64,000 bases of DNA from Pseudenterobacter timonensis (lineage in GTDB: Bacteria > Pseudomonadota > Gammaproteobacteria > Enterobacterales > Enterobacteriaceae). Positions 49,371 through 57,048 of the stretch are shown here, piece after piece (positions within the stretch are counted from its first letter, which is position 1; each line of letters begins with the position of its first letter). The position numbers and the translations under genes were made by a program. The notes below the pieces were generated by a model. It was given only the letters and a program-made list of their open reading frames with translations, was not told the DNA's origin and ran no database searches. The stretch is taken from contig NZ_FCOP01000012.1 of the NCBI RefSeq assembly GCF_900021175.1, positions 368,648 to 432,647 on the forward strand, given 5' to 3'.

Positions 49371-49583
49371 ATGGTTCATCACCCCGTGAGATCGTCCCGC
49401 ATTGCGTCCATTGGCTACGATGCGCGCAGCGCCATACTCGAAATCCGTTTTCTCAATCGTACGCTGTTACAGTATCAGCCGGTACCGGCACGCATTTATA
49501 ATGACTTTTTGCTGGTCGTCTCCAAAGGCCGTTTTTATGACGGCGTGATAAAAGGGAAATTTAAGGAACGCAGAATTTACTGA
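49371..49583 (+). CDS. small KTSC-domain protein
   Basis: 70 residues from the ATG at 49371, preceded by GGGGAG. The whole protein is one KTSC domain (named from its association with lysyl-tRNA synthetases): SSRIASIGYDARSAILEIRF, LLQYQPVPARIYNDFL and SKGRFYDGVIKGKF. Free-standing KTSC proteins are common in enterobacteria and of unknown function, possibly RNA-linked. Its 3' end overlaps the convergent GFA gene by seven bases. Confidence 0.8.
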   Translation: MVHHPVRSSRIASIGYDARSAILEIRFLNRTLLQYQPVPARIYNDFLLVVSKGRFYDGVIKGKFKERRIY

Positions 49584-50002
49584 TCCTCACCTTTTTCAGG
49601 ACGAAACGACAGATAGCCCAGCACGCCGCTTTCCCCATCCTGAGGATGATTAACCCCGTCCATCACCGGGATGCAGGCAAAATCAAACGGCGATTTCCCC
49701 TCAATACAGGCGACGTTAACCCCATACTGTTCCGGGTTCGAACGGCGCTGATGAAAGGTGTAGATCCCGCATACCGAACAAAAAAAGTGCCTTGCCGTCC
49801 CGGTATTAAAACGGTACTCCGTCAGCTTGTCGGCCCCTTTGGTTATCGTGACGCCACTCAGCGGCGCGCTCACCGCCACGGCTCCCCGCATGCGGCAATA
49901 AGAGCAGCTGCAGCGCCGCGCCGAGTTAAACCCCTCCTCCGTCAGTTCGACGGTAAAGGCTACCGCGCCGCAGTGACACCGGGCATTCAGTTTTTCGCTC
50001 AT
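49577..50002 (-). CDS. GFA-family (DUF636) zinc protein
   Basis: 141 residues. Glutathione-dependent formaldehyde-activating family fold (Mss4-like beta-tent) with two zinc-ligand groups: ARCHCGAVAF and CSYCRMRGAV near the N-terminus, then FFCSVCGIYTFH. Despite the family name, direct formaldehyde-glutathione chemistry is doubtful for most members. It is separated from paaY by 32 bases in the same direction and could be read through from the paa unit. Confidence 0.85.
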   Translation of the reverse strand: MSEKLNARCHCGAVAFTVELTEEGFNSARRCSCSYCRMRGAVAVSAPLSGVTITKGADKLTEYRFNTGTARHFFCSVCGIYTFHQRRSNPEQYGVNVACIEGKSPFDFACIPVMDGVNHPQDGESGVLGYLSFRPEKGEDQ

Positions 50003-50034
50003 ATCACCTCCGCTGAAATAGCGTGTTCTGTTGC

Positions 50035-50631
50035 TTAACGTGCCGATTTTGGACGCAGGCTGGCATCAAACTCGAGCCGTTTACGATCCGGCTCCGCCTC
50101 CCGCAGCGGCTCGACCTGGTGCAGGGTCAGCTTGCAGCGTTCCACCAGCACCTGATATTCGCGGGTACCCTGCTCTTTCCAGGCGATCTCCTCCTGAGAG
50201 AGCGTACGAATCGCTTTCGCCGGGCTGCCGATAATCAGGTGGTTAGCGGGCATCTCCGCTTTTGCCTTCACAAAGGCCGCCGCACCGACGATGCTGTTTT
50301 CGCCAATAACCGCCCCGTCCATGATCACCGCATTCATCCCCACCAGCGCGTTGCGCCGGATGACACAGCCATGGAGGATGGCGCTGTGGCCGATGTGACC
50401 ATCCTCCTCCACCACCGTATCCTGCTCCGGGAAGCCGTGCATGACGCAGTTATCCTGAATGTTCGCCCCGTCTTTAATGACAATGCGCCCAAAATCACCG
50501 CGCAGGCTGGCATTGGGCCCGACATAGACCCCCTTGCCCAAAATAACGTCGCCAATCAGCACGGCTGTCGGGTGAACATAGCTCTCATCCGGGACCACCG
50601 GAGTTAATCCATCAATCTGATAAACAGGCAT
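50035..50631 (-). CDS. paaY: PaaY, left-handed beta-helix thioesterase of the phenylacetate cluster
   Basis: 198 residues (E. coli 196). Hexapeptide-repeat trimer related to gamma-carbonic anhydrases: [39 protein letters not shown], and histidines of the metal site in [21 protein letters not shown]. It hydrolyses stalled CoA thioesters such as the hydroxylated ring intermediates, relieving CoA trapping, and aids the PaaX-controlled network. It follows paaX by 10 bases. Confidence 0.94.
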   Translation of the reverse strand: MPVYQIDGLTPVVPDESYVHPTAVLIGDVILGKGVYVGPNASLRGDFGRIVIKDGANIQDNCVMHGFPEQDTVVEEDGHIGHSAILHGCVIRRNALVGMNAVIMDGAVIGENSIVGAAAFVKAKAEMPANHLIIGSPAKAIRTLSQEEIAWKEQGTREYQVLVERCKLTLHQVEPLREAEPDRKRLEFDASLRPKSAR

Positions 50632-50641
50632 ATCGTCTCCT

Positions 50642-51568
50642 TTATGGAATAGTCAAACCGCCAAAGCGCTGGTACCAGAGCGCCCCCGGCGCAGGCAGTT
50701 CGCCCACGGAGGTTTCACCCTTTTCGCTGACGAAGGCCAGCGCCCCTGGCGCGACACGCTGGTAAATATTGATACAGAGCTGGCGGGCGTGTTGCCCGGA
50801 CCAGTGTGCCGGCAGCAGCTCCTCCGGCAGCAGCGGATCCTTCAATACCACGCGACGGTAGAGGTGGATCAGCAGCAGCTGGATCTGAAAACAGCGCTCC
50901 GGCGTGAGCGCCTCCGCTCCCGCCTCCTTCAGCAAGGAGAGCAGCGGGCGGAAAAGTTCGATAAAGTTTTCGTAGAGGGTGTTTTGCTCCGTCAGCTGCC
51001 AGCACTCCTCCACCCTGGCTCGTAGCGCCGCTCGGGAGAGCGCCAGCGGAGAGTGGGCTTCAAAACAGATGACGTTCTCCGCCACACCCGCCTCATGCAG
51101 GAGCTGCTGCACATCCGCCAGCTTTTGCGACGGCGAGGCCATCAGGCTTGGCGCCAGCGTGCCGAATCCCTGCCAGATAAGCTGTTTTTTGACGTCAAGG
51201 AGGGTGGCTTTATCCAGCCCCTCCGAGAGCAGTAGCAGCCATTTTCCATCCCAGGCGGGCTGCGCGGCGCGGTAAATCTTATGTTCCGCGCGGCGCGTCA
51301 GGCGCAGCCCTTTATCGCTCAGGCGATAGAAACTGCGCCTGCCGATACGGGAAACGTCCAGCCACCCCTCTTTGTTGAGTCGAAAAAGCGCGGTGCGCAC
51401 AAAGCGCTCGCCGAACCCCATTCCTTCCAGCAGGGCGGCAAGGCTGCCAAGCCAGATTTCCCCGCCGCGATGGGAGAGCGAATCACCATAGAGGGAGGAG
51501 ATAAGCGAGGTGCCGCTGATAGGTACAGAGCTGACGGCGTGCTGAATAAAAGCGTCTAATTTACTCAT
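50642..51568 (-). CDS. paaX: PaaX, phenylacetyl-CoA-responsive repressor
   Basis: 308 residues from the second ATG ([12 protein letters not shown], as in E. coli PaaX, 316). N-terminal winged helix (about 20-90; [24 protein letters not shown]), a central Cas2-like domain and a C-terminal effector part. It represses paaA and paaZ promoters until phenylacetyl-CoA binds. In E. coli it directly follows paaK; here 2.5 kb of foreign-looking DNA intervenes, so it needs its own promoter in the AT-rich region at 51570-51800. The C-terminus is about 10 residues shorter than the E. coli protein. Confidence 0.94.
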   Translation of the reverse strand: MSKLDAFIQHAVSSVPISGTSLISSLYGDSLSHRGGEIWLGSLAALLEGMGFGERFVRTALFRLNKEGWLDVSRIGRRSFYRLSDKGLRLTRRAEHKIYRAAQPAWDGKWLLLLSEGLDKATLLDVKKQLIWQGFGTLAPSLMASPSQKLADVQQLLHEAGVAENVICFEAHSPLALSRAALRARVEECWQLTEQNTLYENFIELFRPLLSLLKEAGAEALTPERCFQIQLLLIHLYRRVVLKDPLLPEELLPAHWSGQHARQLCINIYQRVAPGALAFVSEKGETSVGELPAPGALWYQRFGGLTIP

Positions 51569-51826
51569 GTGATTCATTCTGTTGTCATTTTTATACTGGA
51601 TGAATCATAGCACAGATTGCGAGCGTGCTTTTTTTATCCTGCTATTCTGGCGGGTGGGGCTGCCCCTCACCCCGCAAGGGAGATAGAAAACCGGGGCTGG
51701 CTTTGGCTTGTGCAGTGTCTCCCCTCGCCCTATGGGAGGAACATTCAAATTTGTTGACTATAATTTAATCGCAAATTTATTGTAACCCACTGATTAATAA
51801 TGTAATTACAGTAAATCAACACGTAA
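51569..51826. other. spacer with repeat-like hairpins and a promoter-like site
   Basis: Between paaX and the integrase-like fragment. GC-rich interspersed-repeat-like stretches occur at 51661-51690 (CCCCTCACCCCGCAAGGGAG) and 51710-51730 (CTCCCCTCGCCCTATGGGAGG). AT-rich DNA starts abruptly after about 51740. A plus-strand promoter-like pair TTGACT (51754-51759) and TTATTG (51777-51782), 17 bases apart, would read toward the terminator at 52013. Confidence 0.4.
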
Positions 51827-51958
51827 ATAAACCATTATGATAAATATGATTACTTCATAGAGAAACGTGAAACCATTTTAAAATGGGAAAAAACATTGAG
51901 TTTGTTAATGGGGGGTAATGGGTTGGATATTATGAAGAGTATTATTGAAAATAAGTAA
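51827..51958 (+). pseudogene. C-terminal fragment resembling a P4-type tyrosine integrase
   Basis: A 43-codon open stretch with no start codon, beginning just after a TAA and ending with TAA at 51956. It reads NHYDKYDYFIEKRETILKWE and then LSLLMGGNGLDIMKSIIENK. The Y-x-Y-x-x-E-K-R-x-x-x-x-x-W pattern is like the tail of P4-family phage integrases, after the catalytic tyrosine. The catalytic part is missing. It is on the same strand as the toxin gene downstream. The match is by eye only; a fragment of another protein is possible. Confidence 0.42.
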
Positions 51959-52012
51959 ACATCATAATAAATGAAATTGTTAAAATAAAACCCCTGCGTT
52001 ATACATATCTTG

Positions 52013-52048
52013 ATCCGAATCGCATTTTCATGCGATTCGGATTTTATT
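52013..52048 (+). terminator. strong terminator upstream of the toxin gene
   Basis: Perfect 13-bp stem ATCCGAATCGCAT (52013-52025) / ATGCGATTCGGAT (52030-52042), four-base loop, then TTTATTTA. It would end a plus-strand transcript from the integrase-like side and insulate the toxin gene. Confidence 0.85.
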
Positions 52049-52145
52049 TATGGCTCTCCAGTAGACGAACTTTATGAAAAAGATAATCATTGCCATACAT
52101 TATATAAGTGATTTTCTTGAACTTTCAAACATTAAAGGAGCTATT

Positions 52146-53291
52146 ATGTTTGAATTATATGATTCATGGCATTTTAGACGACATGCAACCCTTAGCGACT
52201 TCGAAAAAATAGTCAGTCCTGGACGTGGGTTAGAACTTGCATGCTGTTATTATGAATTGGATTATAAAAAATATAGAAGCATGTCTTATGATGACATGCC
52301 TGAAAGAAAATTTAATGGAAACAGATTTTTGGGGACTAAATGTAGCGAAAGAGGATATGACCAATATGACCCAGTTTATGAAAATGTCAAAACTAATTTG
52401 TTGTTAGGCAGATATATTGCGGTTGATAGAAGTGAACATTGGACCAGGTATAATAATCCATTTTATTTTGACAATAATGGTGAAATTGTTTATGAACCTT
52501 TTATGGTGGGTTTGTGGGAAAATTCTTTCCGTAATTCAGTGATGAATGCATATCGTGAAGTGTTAGAACGAAATCGAGGAATAAAACCACGTCCGACCCA
52601 GAGAATCCAGTATGGTGCGCCCGGATATACTGAGCCAGAACAACATGCTCCATCAACTAAAACATTGAACAGCAGAAATGTTGGACGTCTGTTAGCGGCT
52701 GGCGGCGTATATAATGGTAACATTGAAGGATTTAGAAAGACTGCTGAACAACTGGGAGGAGAAGCTTTAGACGGTTATAATGGCGTTATGACCGATACTA
52801 ATATAGGATTGGGTATAGCGGCTGCATCTATTCTTTTAGTTAAAAATCAAATGGCTCCAACTGATTTCAAGGGCTATATTGGAAGGCTAAAAAATAATAA
52901 AGTCTTTTTGGATGATGTACAAATAGAAAACATTAATTATATTCGACGCCCAAGAGAGGAATATGTAATTTTAAGAAATCAATTCGACAATTCAGTAAGA
53001 AAGAAATTCTTGAAAAATATCTCAACGGATACCTCGATAAAAAACTATTTAAGCGATGAGCAGATTGGGATTTTAGCCCGTGGTGGAGTGCCGAAGTCAT
53101 GGTCTGTACATCATAAATTACCGCTTGATGATAGTGGTGATAATAGTTTTGAAAACTTGATATTGATGAAAACTAATCCATATCATCAGACATTAAATAA
53201 TGCTCAGACGCTAATAACAAAGCAATTGAAGCCAGGTGAAAGTATTGATACTTTGTGGCCTGTGCCAAATGGTTCTGTTTATATAAAGTAG
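52146..53291 (+). CDS. predicted HNH-nuclease polymorphic toxin
   Basis: 381 residues from the ATG at 52146, chosen for its AAGGAG six bases upstream; an in-frame ATG at 52074 lacks one. Residues 1-150 are an unrecognised domain (ELYDSWHFRRHATLSDFEKI). A Gly/Ala-rich linker lies near 195-255, then a C-terminal HNH-type fold: SWSVHHKLPLDDSGDNSFEN with His322-His323, Asn337 and His347 (NPYHQTLNN). This matches the HH...N...H layout of colicin/LHH/SHH nuclease toxins. There is no signal peptide, VgrG, PAAR or Rhs part, so the delivery route is unknown. GC content is far below the neighbours, with frequent AGA and ATA codons, so it is probably acquired. The acidic gene downstream is its likely immunity partner. 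Confidence 0.72.
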   Translation: MFELYDSWHFRRHATLSDFEKIVSPGRGLELACCYYELDYKKYRSMSYDDMPERKFNGNRFLGTKCSERGYDQYDPVYENVKTNLLLGRYIAVDRSEHWTRYNNPFYFDNNGEIVYEPFMVGLWENSFRNSVMNAYREVLERNRGIKPRPTQRIQYGAPGYTEPEQHAPSTKTLNSRNVGRLLAAGGVYNGNIEGFRKTAEQLGGEALDGYNGVMTDTNIGLGIAAASILLVKNQMAPTDFKGYIGRLKNNKVFLDDVQIENINYIRRPREEYVILRNQFDNSVRKKFLKNISTDTSIKNYLSDEQIGILARGGVPKSWSVHHKLPLDDSGDNSFENLILMKTNPYHQTLNNAQTLITKQLKPGESIDTLWPVPNGSVYIK

Positions 53292-53299
53292 GATATTAT

Positions 53300-53824
53300 A
53301 TGAAAACTAATATATTTTCTGATATTGACACCTCAATTGGTATATTGAAAACTAGAATTAATGACTTCAAGGAGGATGTTGCTTCACCACTTAGTAAAGA
53401 TATGCTTGATTTTTTAACAGGAGAAACAGCACCAGAAGAGTGGAGTGAAGTAAAAAAAGAAATTTTTGCGGACGTTAAGAAATTACTTGAGGACAAAGAA
53501 GATGCAAAATATTTTTATAGTCAAATGGATGGTTTTGAATATAATGCAGCCACTATATATGGATTTAGCCAGGCTATAAATGGTGAATTATCATGGTCCA
53601 ATATCTACATGATGAATTTTTACTTTAGAGATAATGATGTATATGTAGATCCAGATTTAGCCAAAAATATTGTAATTGGTGAAGATAGCATTTCATATTT
53701 TGTTTACGATATGGGGCATAAGACATTTGAAGTTAGAGATAGAGTAGCCACAGATTATATAGTTGAATCATATAATCAATTGAATGATCTGTTAAAATAT
53801 ATAATCACAACCACTGAACTTTAA
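53300..53824 (+). CDS. predicted immunity protein for the HNH toxin
   Basis: 174 residues from the ATG at 53300, eight bases after the toxin stop codon. No family recognised. It is strongly acidic (by hand count about 33 Asp/Glu against 17 Lys/Arg), with no signal peptide or membrane segment, typical of immunity proteins that mask a basic nuclease surface. The first half is helical in appearance (LKTRINDFKEDVASPLSKDM, EVKKEIFADVKKLLEDKED); the second half is aromatic-rich and may be beta (NIYMMNFYFRDNDVYVDPD). GC-poor like the toxin gene. The assignment rests on position, charge and size. Confidence 0.62.
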   Translation: MKTNIFSDIDTSIGILKTRINDFKEDVASPLSKDMLDFLTGETAPEEWSEVKKEIFADVKKLLEDKEDAKYFYSQMDGFEYNAATIYGFSQAINGELSWSNIYMMNFYFRDNDVYVDPDLAKNIVIGEDSISYFVYDMGHKTFEVRDRVATDYIVESYNQLNDLLKYIITTTEL

Positions 53825-53830
53825 AGATAA

Positions 53831-53855
53831 AAAGGGACTCCGTGGAGTCCCTTTG
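53831..53855 (+). terminator. terminator of the toxin/immunity pair
   Basis: Perfect stem AAAGGGACTCC (53831-53841) / GGAGTCCCTTT (53844-53854) seven bases after the immunity stop. The T-tract is short (CTTTGTG), but the stem is strong. Confidence 0.75.
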
Positions 53856-53870
53856 TGTATAGTATTAATT

Positions 53871-54011
53871 TTATTTTAGCGCACCGTATATTTGATCAAC
53901 AATCCATCCATATGTTGCCGCTGGCAATAAACCGCTGACGAACACATTAGGATTCACGGCTGGTTTTGCCACGGGCGAATGTGGCCTGCTACCGAAGATA
54001 ACGATAGCCAT
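53871..54011 (-). pseudogene. 46-codon open frame, possible gene remnant
   Basis: On the minus strand the frame reads MAIVIFGSRPHSPVAKPAVN and ends VSGLLPAATYGWIVDQIYGALK-type residues at a TAA (53871-53873). The frame stays open upstream of the ATG into the hairpin at 54050-54086. There is no ribosome binding site. It may be the tail of a gene cut by the insertion event. I do not recognise the family. Confidence 0.3.
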
Positions 54012-54049
54012 CTTGTTAGCCGGGTCAGTTGATTTTACTCTACATGCGT

Positions 54050-54086
54050 TTTTATCCCCCTCTCCCCGCGGGAGAGGGGGATAAAA
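54050..54086. repeat. 17-bp perfect inverted repeat abutting the paaK stop
   Basis: TTTTATCCCCCTCTCCC / GGGAGAGGGGGATAAAA around a CGC loop, ending one base before the paaK stop codon. The A's of the 3' arm pair, so there is no free U-tail. It resembles an interspersed palindromic repeat more than a classic terminator, though it may still end the paaK transcript. It marks the right boundary of the foreign-looking DNA. Confidence 0.7.
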
Positions 54087-55397
54087 TCAACCGTTGGCGG
54101 CGACTTTGCGCAGGTCAAATACCCGGCAGGCTTTGCCTTCCGAACGTGGGATGCTGCCGCAGTTGACGATCGTCACGTCGGTGGAGATCCCCACCATCGA
54201 TTTGATGCGGTGGCGCAGCTGGTGGCAGACCTGGCAACGCTGCTCATGGGTGAGCGTCAGGCTGCTCTGCTTCAGCTCCACCTTCACCGAGAGCGAGTCG
54301 AGGTGGCCGCGGCGGTTGACCTCCAGCTGATAGTGCGGCGAGAGATGTTCAAACTTAACAATCTCCTCTTCCAGCTGGGACGGGAACACATTCACACCAC
54401 GGATGATCAGCATGTCGTCGCTGCGCCCGCTGATGCGATCCATCCGGCGCATGGTGCGGGCGGTGCCCGGCAGCAGGCGGGTGAGATCGCGGGTACGGTA
54501 GCGGATCACCGGCAGCGCCTCTTTGGTGAGAGTAGTAAAAAGCAGCTCCCCCTGCTCACCGTCCGCCAGCACCGTACCGTCGTTGGGATTGACAATTTCC
54601 GGGTAAAAATGATCTTCCCAGATGGTCGGGCCGTCGGCAGTTTCGATACACTCCATCGCCACGCCCGGCCCCATTACCTCCGACAGACCGTAGATATCCA
54701 GCGCGGTAATGCCCAGACGCTGTTCAATCTCCCGGCGCATCGCCTGGGTCCAGGGTTCGGCGCCAAATACCCCCACGCGCAGGGAGCAGCCGCTGGCGTC
54801 GCCCCCCATCTGCCGCTCCAGCTCCTCGATCAGGTTCAGACAGTAGGAAGGAGTGACCATGATCATATCGGGCTGAAAGTCGCGGATAAGCTGCGCCTGC
54901 TTTTCGGTCTGGCCGCCGGACATAGGGATCACCGTCGCGCCTAAACGCTCGGCGCCGTAGTGCGCCCCCAGCCCGCCGGTGAAGAGACCGTAGCCATAGG
55001 CGACGTGAATTTTATCCTTCGCGCTGCCGCCCGCCGCGCGCAGGGAACGGGCGACGATGTTGGCCCAGTTGTCGATATCGTTTTGGGTATAGCCTACCAC
55101 GGTGGGTTTCCCGGTGGTGCCGGATGAGGCGTGGATGCGCACCACCTGCTCCATCGGCACGGCAAAGGTGTCAAAGGGATAGTTATCGCGCAGATCCTGC
55201 TTGGTGGTGCAGGGAAACTTGCGGATATCCTCCAGCGTACGGAAATCGTCAGGGTGAACGCCCGCCTCGTCAAACTTGCGTTTGTACATGGGGACGTTGT
55301 GATAAGCGTGGGTCAATGTCCACTTCAGGCGGGCGGTCTGCAACGCCTGCAGTTCATCAACGGACGCGGTTTCGATCGGATCAAGCTTTATTGTCAT
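54087..55397 (-). CDS. paaK: phenylacetate-CoA ligase PaaK
   Basis: 436 residues (E. coli 437). ANL-superfamily adenylating enzyme that makes phenylacetyl-CoA, the first step and the inducer of the pathway. Motifs: P-loop-like HASSGTTGKPTVVGYT near residue 92, LDIYGLSEVMGPGVAMEC, ISGRSDDMLIIRGVNVFPSQ (A8 hinge) and a C-terminal lysine in RSEGKACRVFDLRK. It follows paaJ by 24 bases. Downstream it now faces the toxin/immunity insertion rather than paaX. Confidence 0.95.
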   Translation of the reverse strand: MTIKLDPIETASVDELQALQTARLKWTLTHAYHNVPMYKRKFDEAGVHPDDFRTLEDIRKFPCTTKQDLRDNYPFDTFAVPMEQVVRIHASSGTTGKPTVVGYTQNDIDNWANIVARSLRAAGGSAKDKIHVAYGYGLFTGGLGAHYGAERLGATVIPMSGGQTEKQAQLIRDFQPDMIMVTPSYCLNLIEELERQMGGDASGCSLRVGVFGAEPWTQAMRREIEQRLGITALDIYGLSEVMGPGVAMECIETADGPTIWEDHFYPEIVNPNDGTVLADGEQGELLFTTLTKEALPVIRYRTRDLTRLLPGTARTMRRMDRISGRSDDMLIIRGVNVFPSQLEEEIVKFEHLSPHYQLEVNRRGHLDSLSVKVELKQSSLTLTHEQRCQVCHQLRHRIKSMVGISTDVTIVNCGSIPRSEGKACRVFDLRKVAANG

Positions 55398-55421
55398 TGT
55401 AGGGTACTCGCAGGTAGTTGC

Positions 55422-56627
55422 TCAAACACGCTCCAGAATCAGGGCAATGCCCTGGCCCACCCCGACGCACATCGTACAGAGCGCATAGCGCCCGCCGCGT
55501 CGATGCAGTTCATTACAGGCGGCAATCACCAGCCGCGCACCGCTCATTCCCAGCGGGTGTCCCAGGGCGATCGCTCCGCCGTTCGGGTTAACATGCGCCG
55601 CGTCATCCGCCAGACCGAGCTGGCGCATTACCCCCAGCGCCTGCGCGGCGAAGGCCTCGTTCAGCTCAATCACATCCATCTCATGGAGACTCAGCCCGGC
55701 ACGCTCCAGCACTTTGCGGGTGGCGGGAACCGGTCCAAGCCCCATCAGGCGGGGCTCCACCCCTGCCGAGGCCATCGCCACAACCCGGGCGCGCGGCGTC
55801 AGTCCCTGCTGGAGGGCCATCTGCTCGCTGGCGACAATCAGCGCCGCCGCGCCGTCGTTGACGCCCGAGGCGTTGCCCGCCGTCACCACGCCGCGCTCGC
55901 GAAAGGGTGCCTTCAGGCCCGCCAGCTGCTCCAGGGTGGTCTCCGGGCGGGGATGCTCATCCTCGCTCACTTCGCTGACCGATCCTTTCCGCCCCGCCAC
56001 GCTTACCGGCACAATCTCCTGGGCCAGAACGCCATTTTGCTGCGCCCGGGCAGTACGCTGCTGGCTTCGCAGCGCAAAGGCATCCTGATCGGCGCGGCTT
56101 ATATTTAACAATTCAGCTACATTCTCCGCCGTTTCGGGCATGCTGTCAGTTCCGAATTGCTGATGCATGAGCGGATTCACAAATCGCCAGCCGATCGTGG
56201 TATCAAACATCTCCGCCTGGCGCTGGAAGGGGGCGGTCGCTTTACCCATCACAAAGGGGGCGCGGGACATGGACTCCACGCCCCCTGCCAGCATCAGGTC
56301 CGCCTCTCCCGCCTTAATGGCGCGGGCGGCAAAGCCCACCGCGTCCAGGCCGGAGCCGCACAGCCGGTTAATAGTGGTGCCTGAGACGACGGGCGACAGC
56401 CCGCCCAGCAGCGCCGCCATGCGCGCGACGTTGCGGTTATCCTCCCCCGCCTGATTCGCGCAGCCGAGGATCAGATCGTCGATGCGTTCCCTGTCGAGCT
56501 GCGGATAGCGCGCCAGCAGCGCGCGCAGGGGAACGGCGGCGAGATCGTCAGCCCGCACGCCGGACAAGGCGCCGCCGTAGCGGCCAATCGGGGTACGCAC
56601 CCCGTCACAGATAAATGCGTCACGCAT
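55422..56627 (-). CDS. paaJ: 3-oxoadipyl-CoA/3-oxo-5,6-dehydrosuberyl-CoA thiolase PaaJ
   Basis: 401 residues from the ATG at 56627, the E. coli length. Catalytic residues: nucleophile Cys in [11 protein letters not shown] near residue 90, His in [16 protein letters not shown] near 348 and Cys in [10 protein letters not shown] near 379. It cleaves both ring-derived thioesters with CoA. The 3' half of paaI overlaps its start by eight bases. Confidence 0.95.
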   Translation of the reverse strand: MRDAFICDGVRTPIGRYGGALSGVRADDLAAVPLRALLARYPQLDRERIDDLILGCANQAGEDNRNVARMAALLGGLSPVVSGTTINRLCGSGLDAVGFAARAIKAGEADLMLAGGVESMSRAPFVMGKATAPFQRQAEMFDTTIGWRFVNPLMHQQFGTDSMPETAENVAELLNISRADQDAFALRSQQRTARAQQNGVLAQEIVPVSVAGRKGSVSEVSEDEHPRPETTLEQLAGLKAPFRERGVVTAGNASGVNDGAAALIVASEQMALQQGLTPRARVVAMASAGVEPRLMGLGPVPATRKVLERAGLSLHEMDVIELNEAFAAQALGVMRQLGLADDAAHVNPNGGAIALGHPLGMSGARLVIAACNELHRRGGRYALCTMCVGVGQGIALILERV

Positions 56628-57048
56628 CAGGGGTCTCCAGAATGGTGCCGCCCGTGCGGTGCGACTTCCCGCGAAACAGGGCAACGGTTTTTTGCTGTTG
56701 GTTGGTAATTTCGATGTCATACACGCCGGTGGTTTTGCCCTGGTGCTTCACCCGCGCGGTGGCGGTCAGGCGGTCACCGGCAAAGCCCGGACGGATAAAT
56801 TCAATCGAACAGCCGGAAGCCACCGCCGCCAGCCCCTGGCTGTTGCAGGCGTAGGCAAAGGCGGTATCGGCCAGCGAAAAGAGCTGTCCGCCGTGGCAGC
56901 TCTGATGGCCGTTGAGCATCTGTGGCGTAATGGTCATCGTGACCACCGCATACCCCTCGTCCATCTCAAGAATATCGATACCCAGCGCCTGCGCGCAGGC
57001 ATCGTGCTGGTACATGGCGCGGGCGTTTTGCCAGGCGTTATGACTCAT
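56620..57048 (-). CDS. paaI: hotdog-fold hydroxyphenylacetyl-CoA thioesterase PaaI
   Basis: 142 residues from the ATG at 57048 (E. coli 140). Single hotdog domain with [20 protein letters not shown], whose Asp in the SLADTAF helix is catalytic in the family. It releases CoA from dead-end phenylacetyl-CoA derivatives. Its start overlaps paaH by 11 bases and its end overlaps paaJ by eight bases, showing tight coupling. Confidence 0.94.
   Translation of the reverse strand: MSHNAWQNARAMYQHDACAQALGIDILEMDEGYAVVTMTITPQMLNGHQSCHGGQLFSLADTAFAYACNSQGLAAVASGCSIEFIRPGFAGDRLTATARVKHQGKTTGVYDIEITNQQQKTVALFRGKSHRTGGTILETPDA

Noticed and set aside
52074..52145. Upstream ATG for the toxin (24 extra codons, hydrophobic start)
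   Set aside because: Lacks a ribosome binding site, whereas the ATG at 52146 has AAGGAG at ideal spacing. The extra residues do not form a convincing signal peptide.
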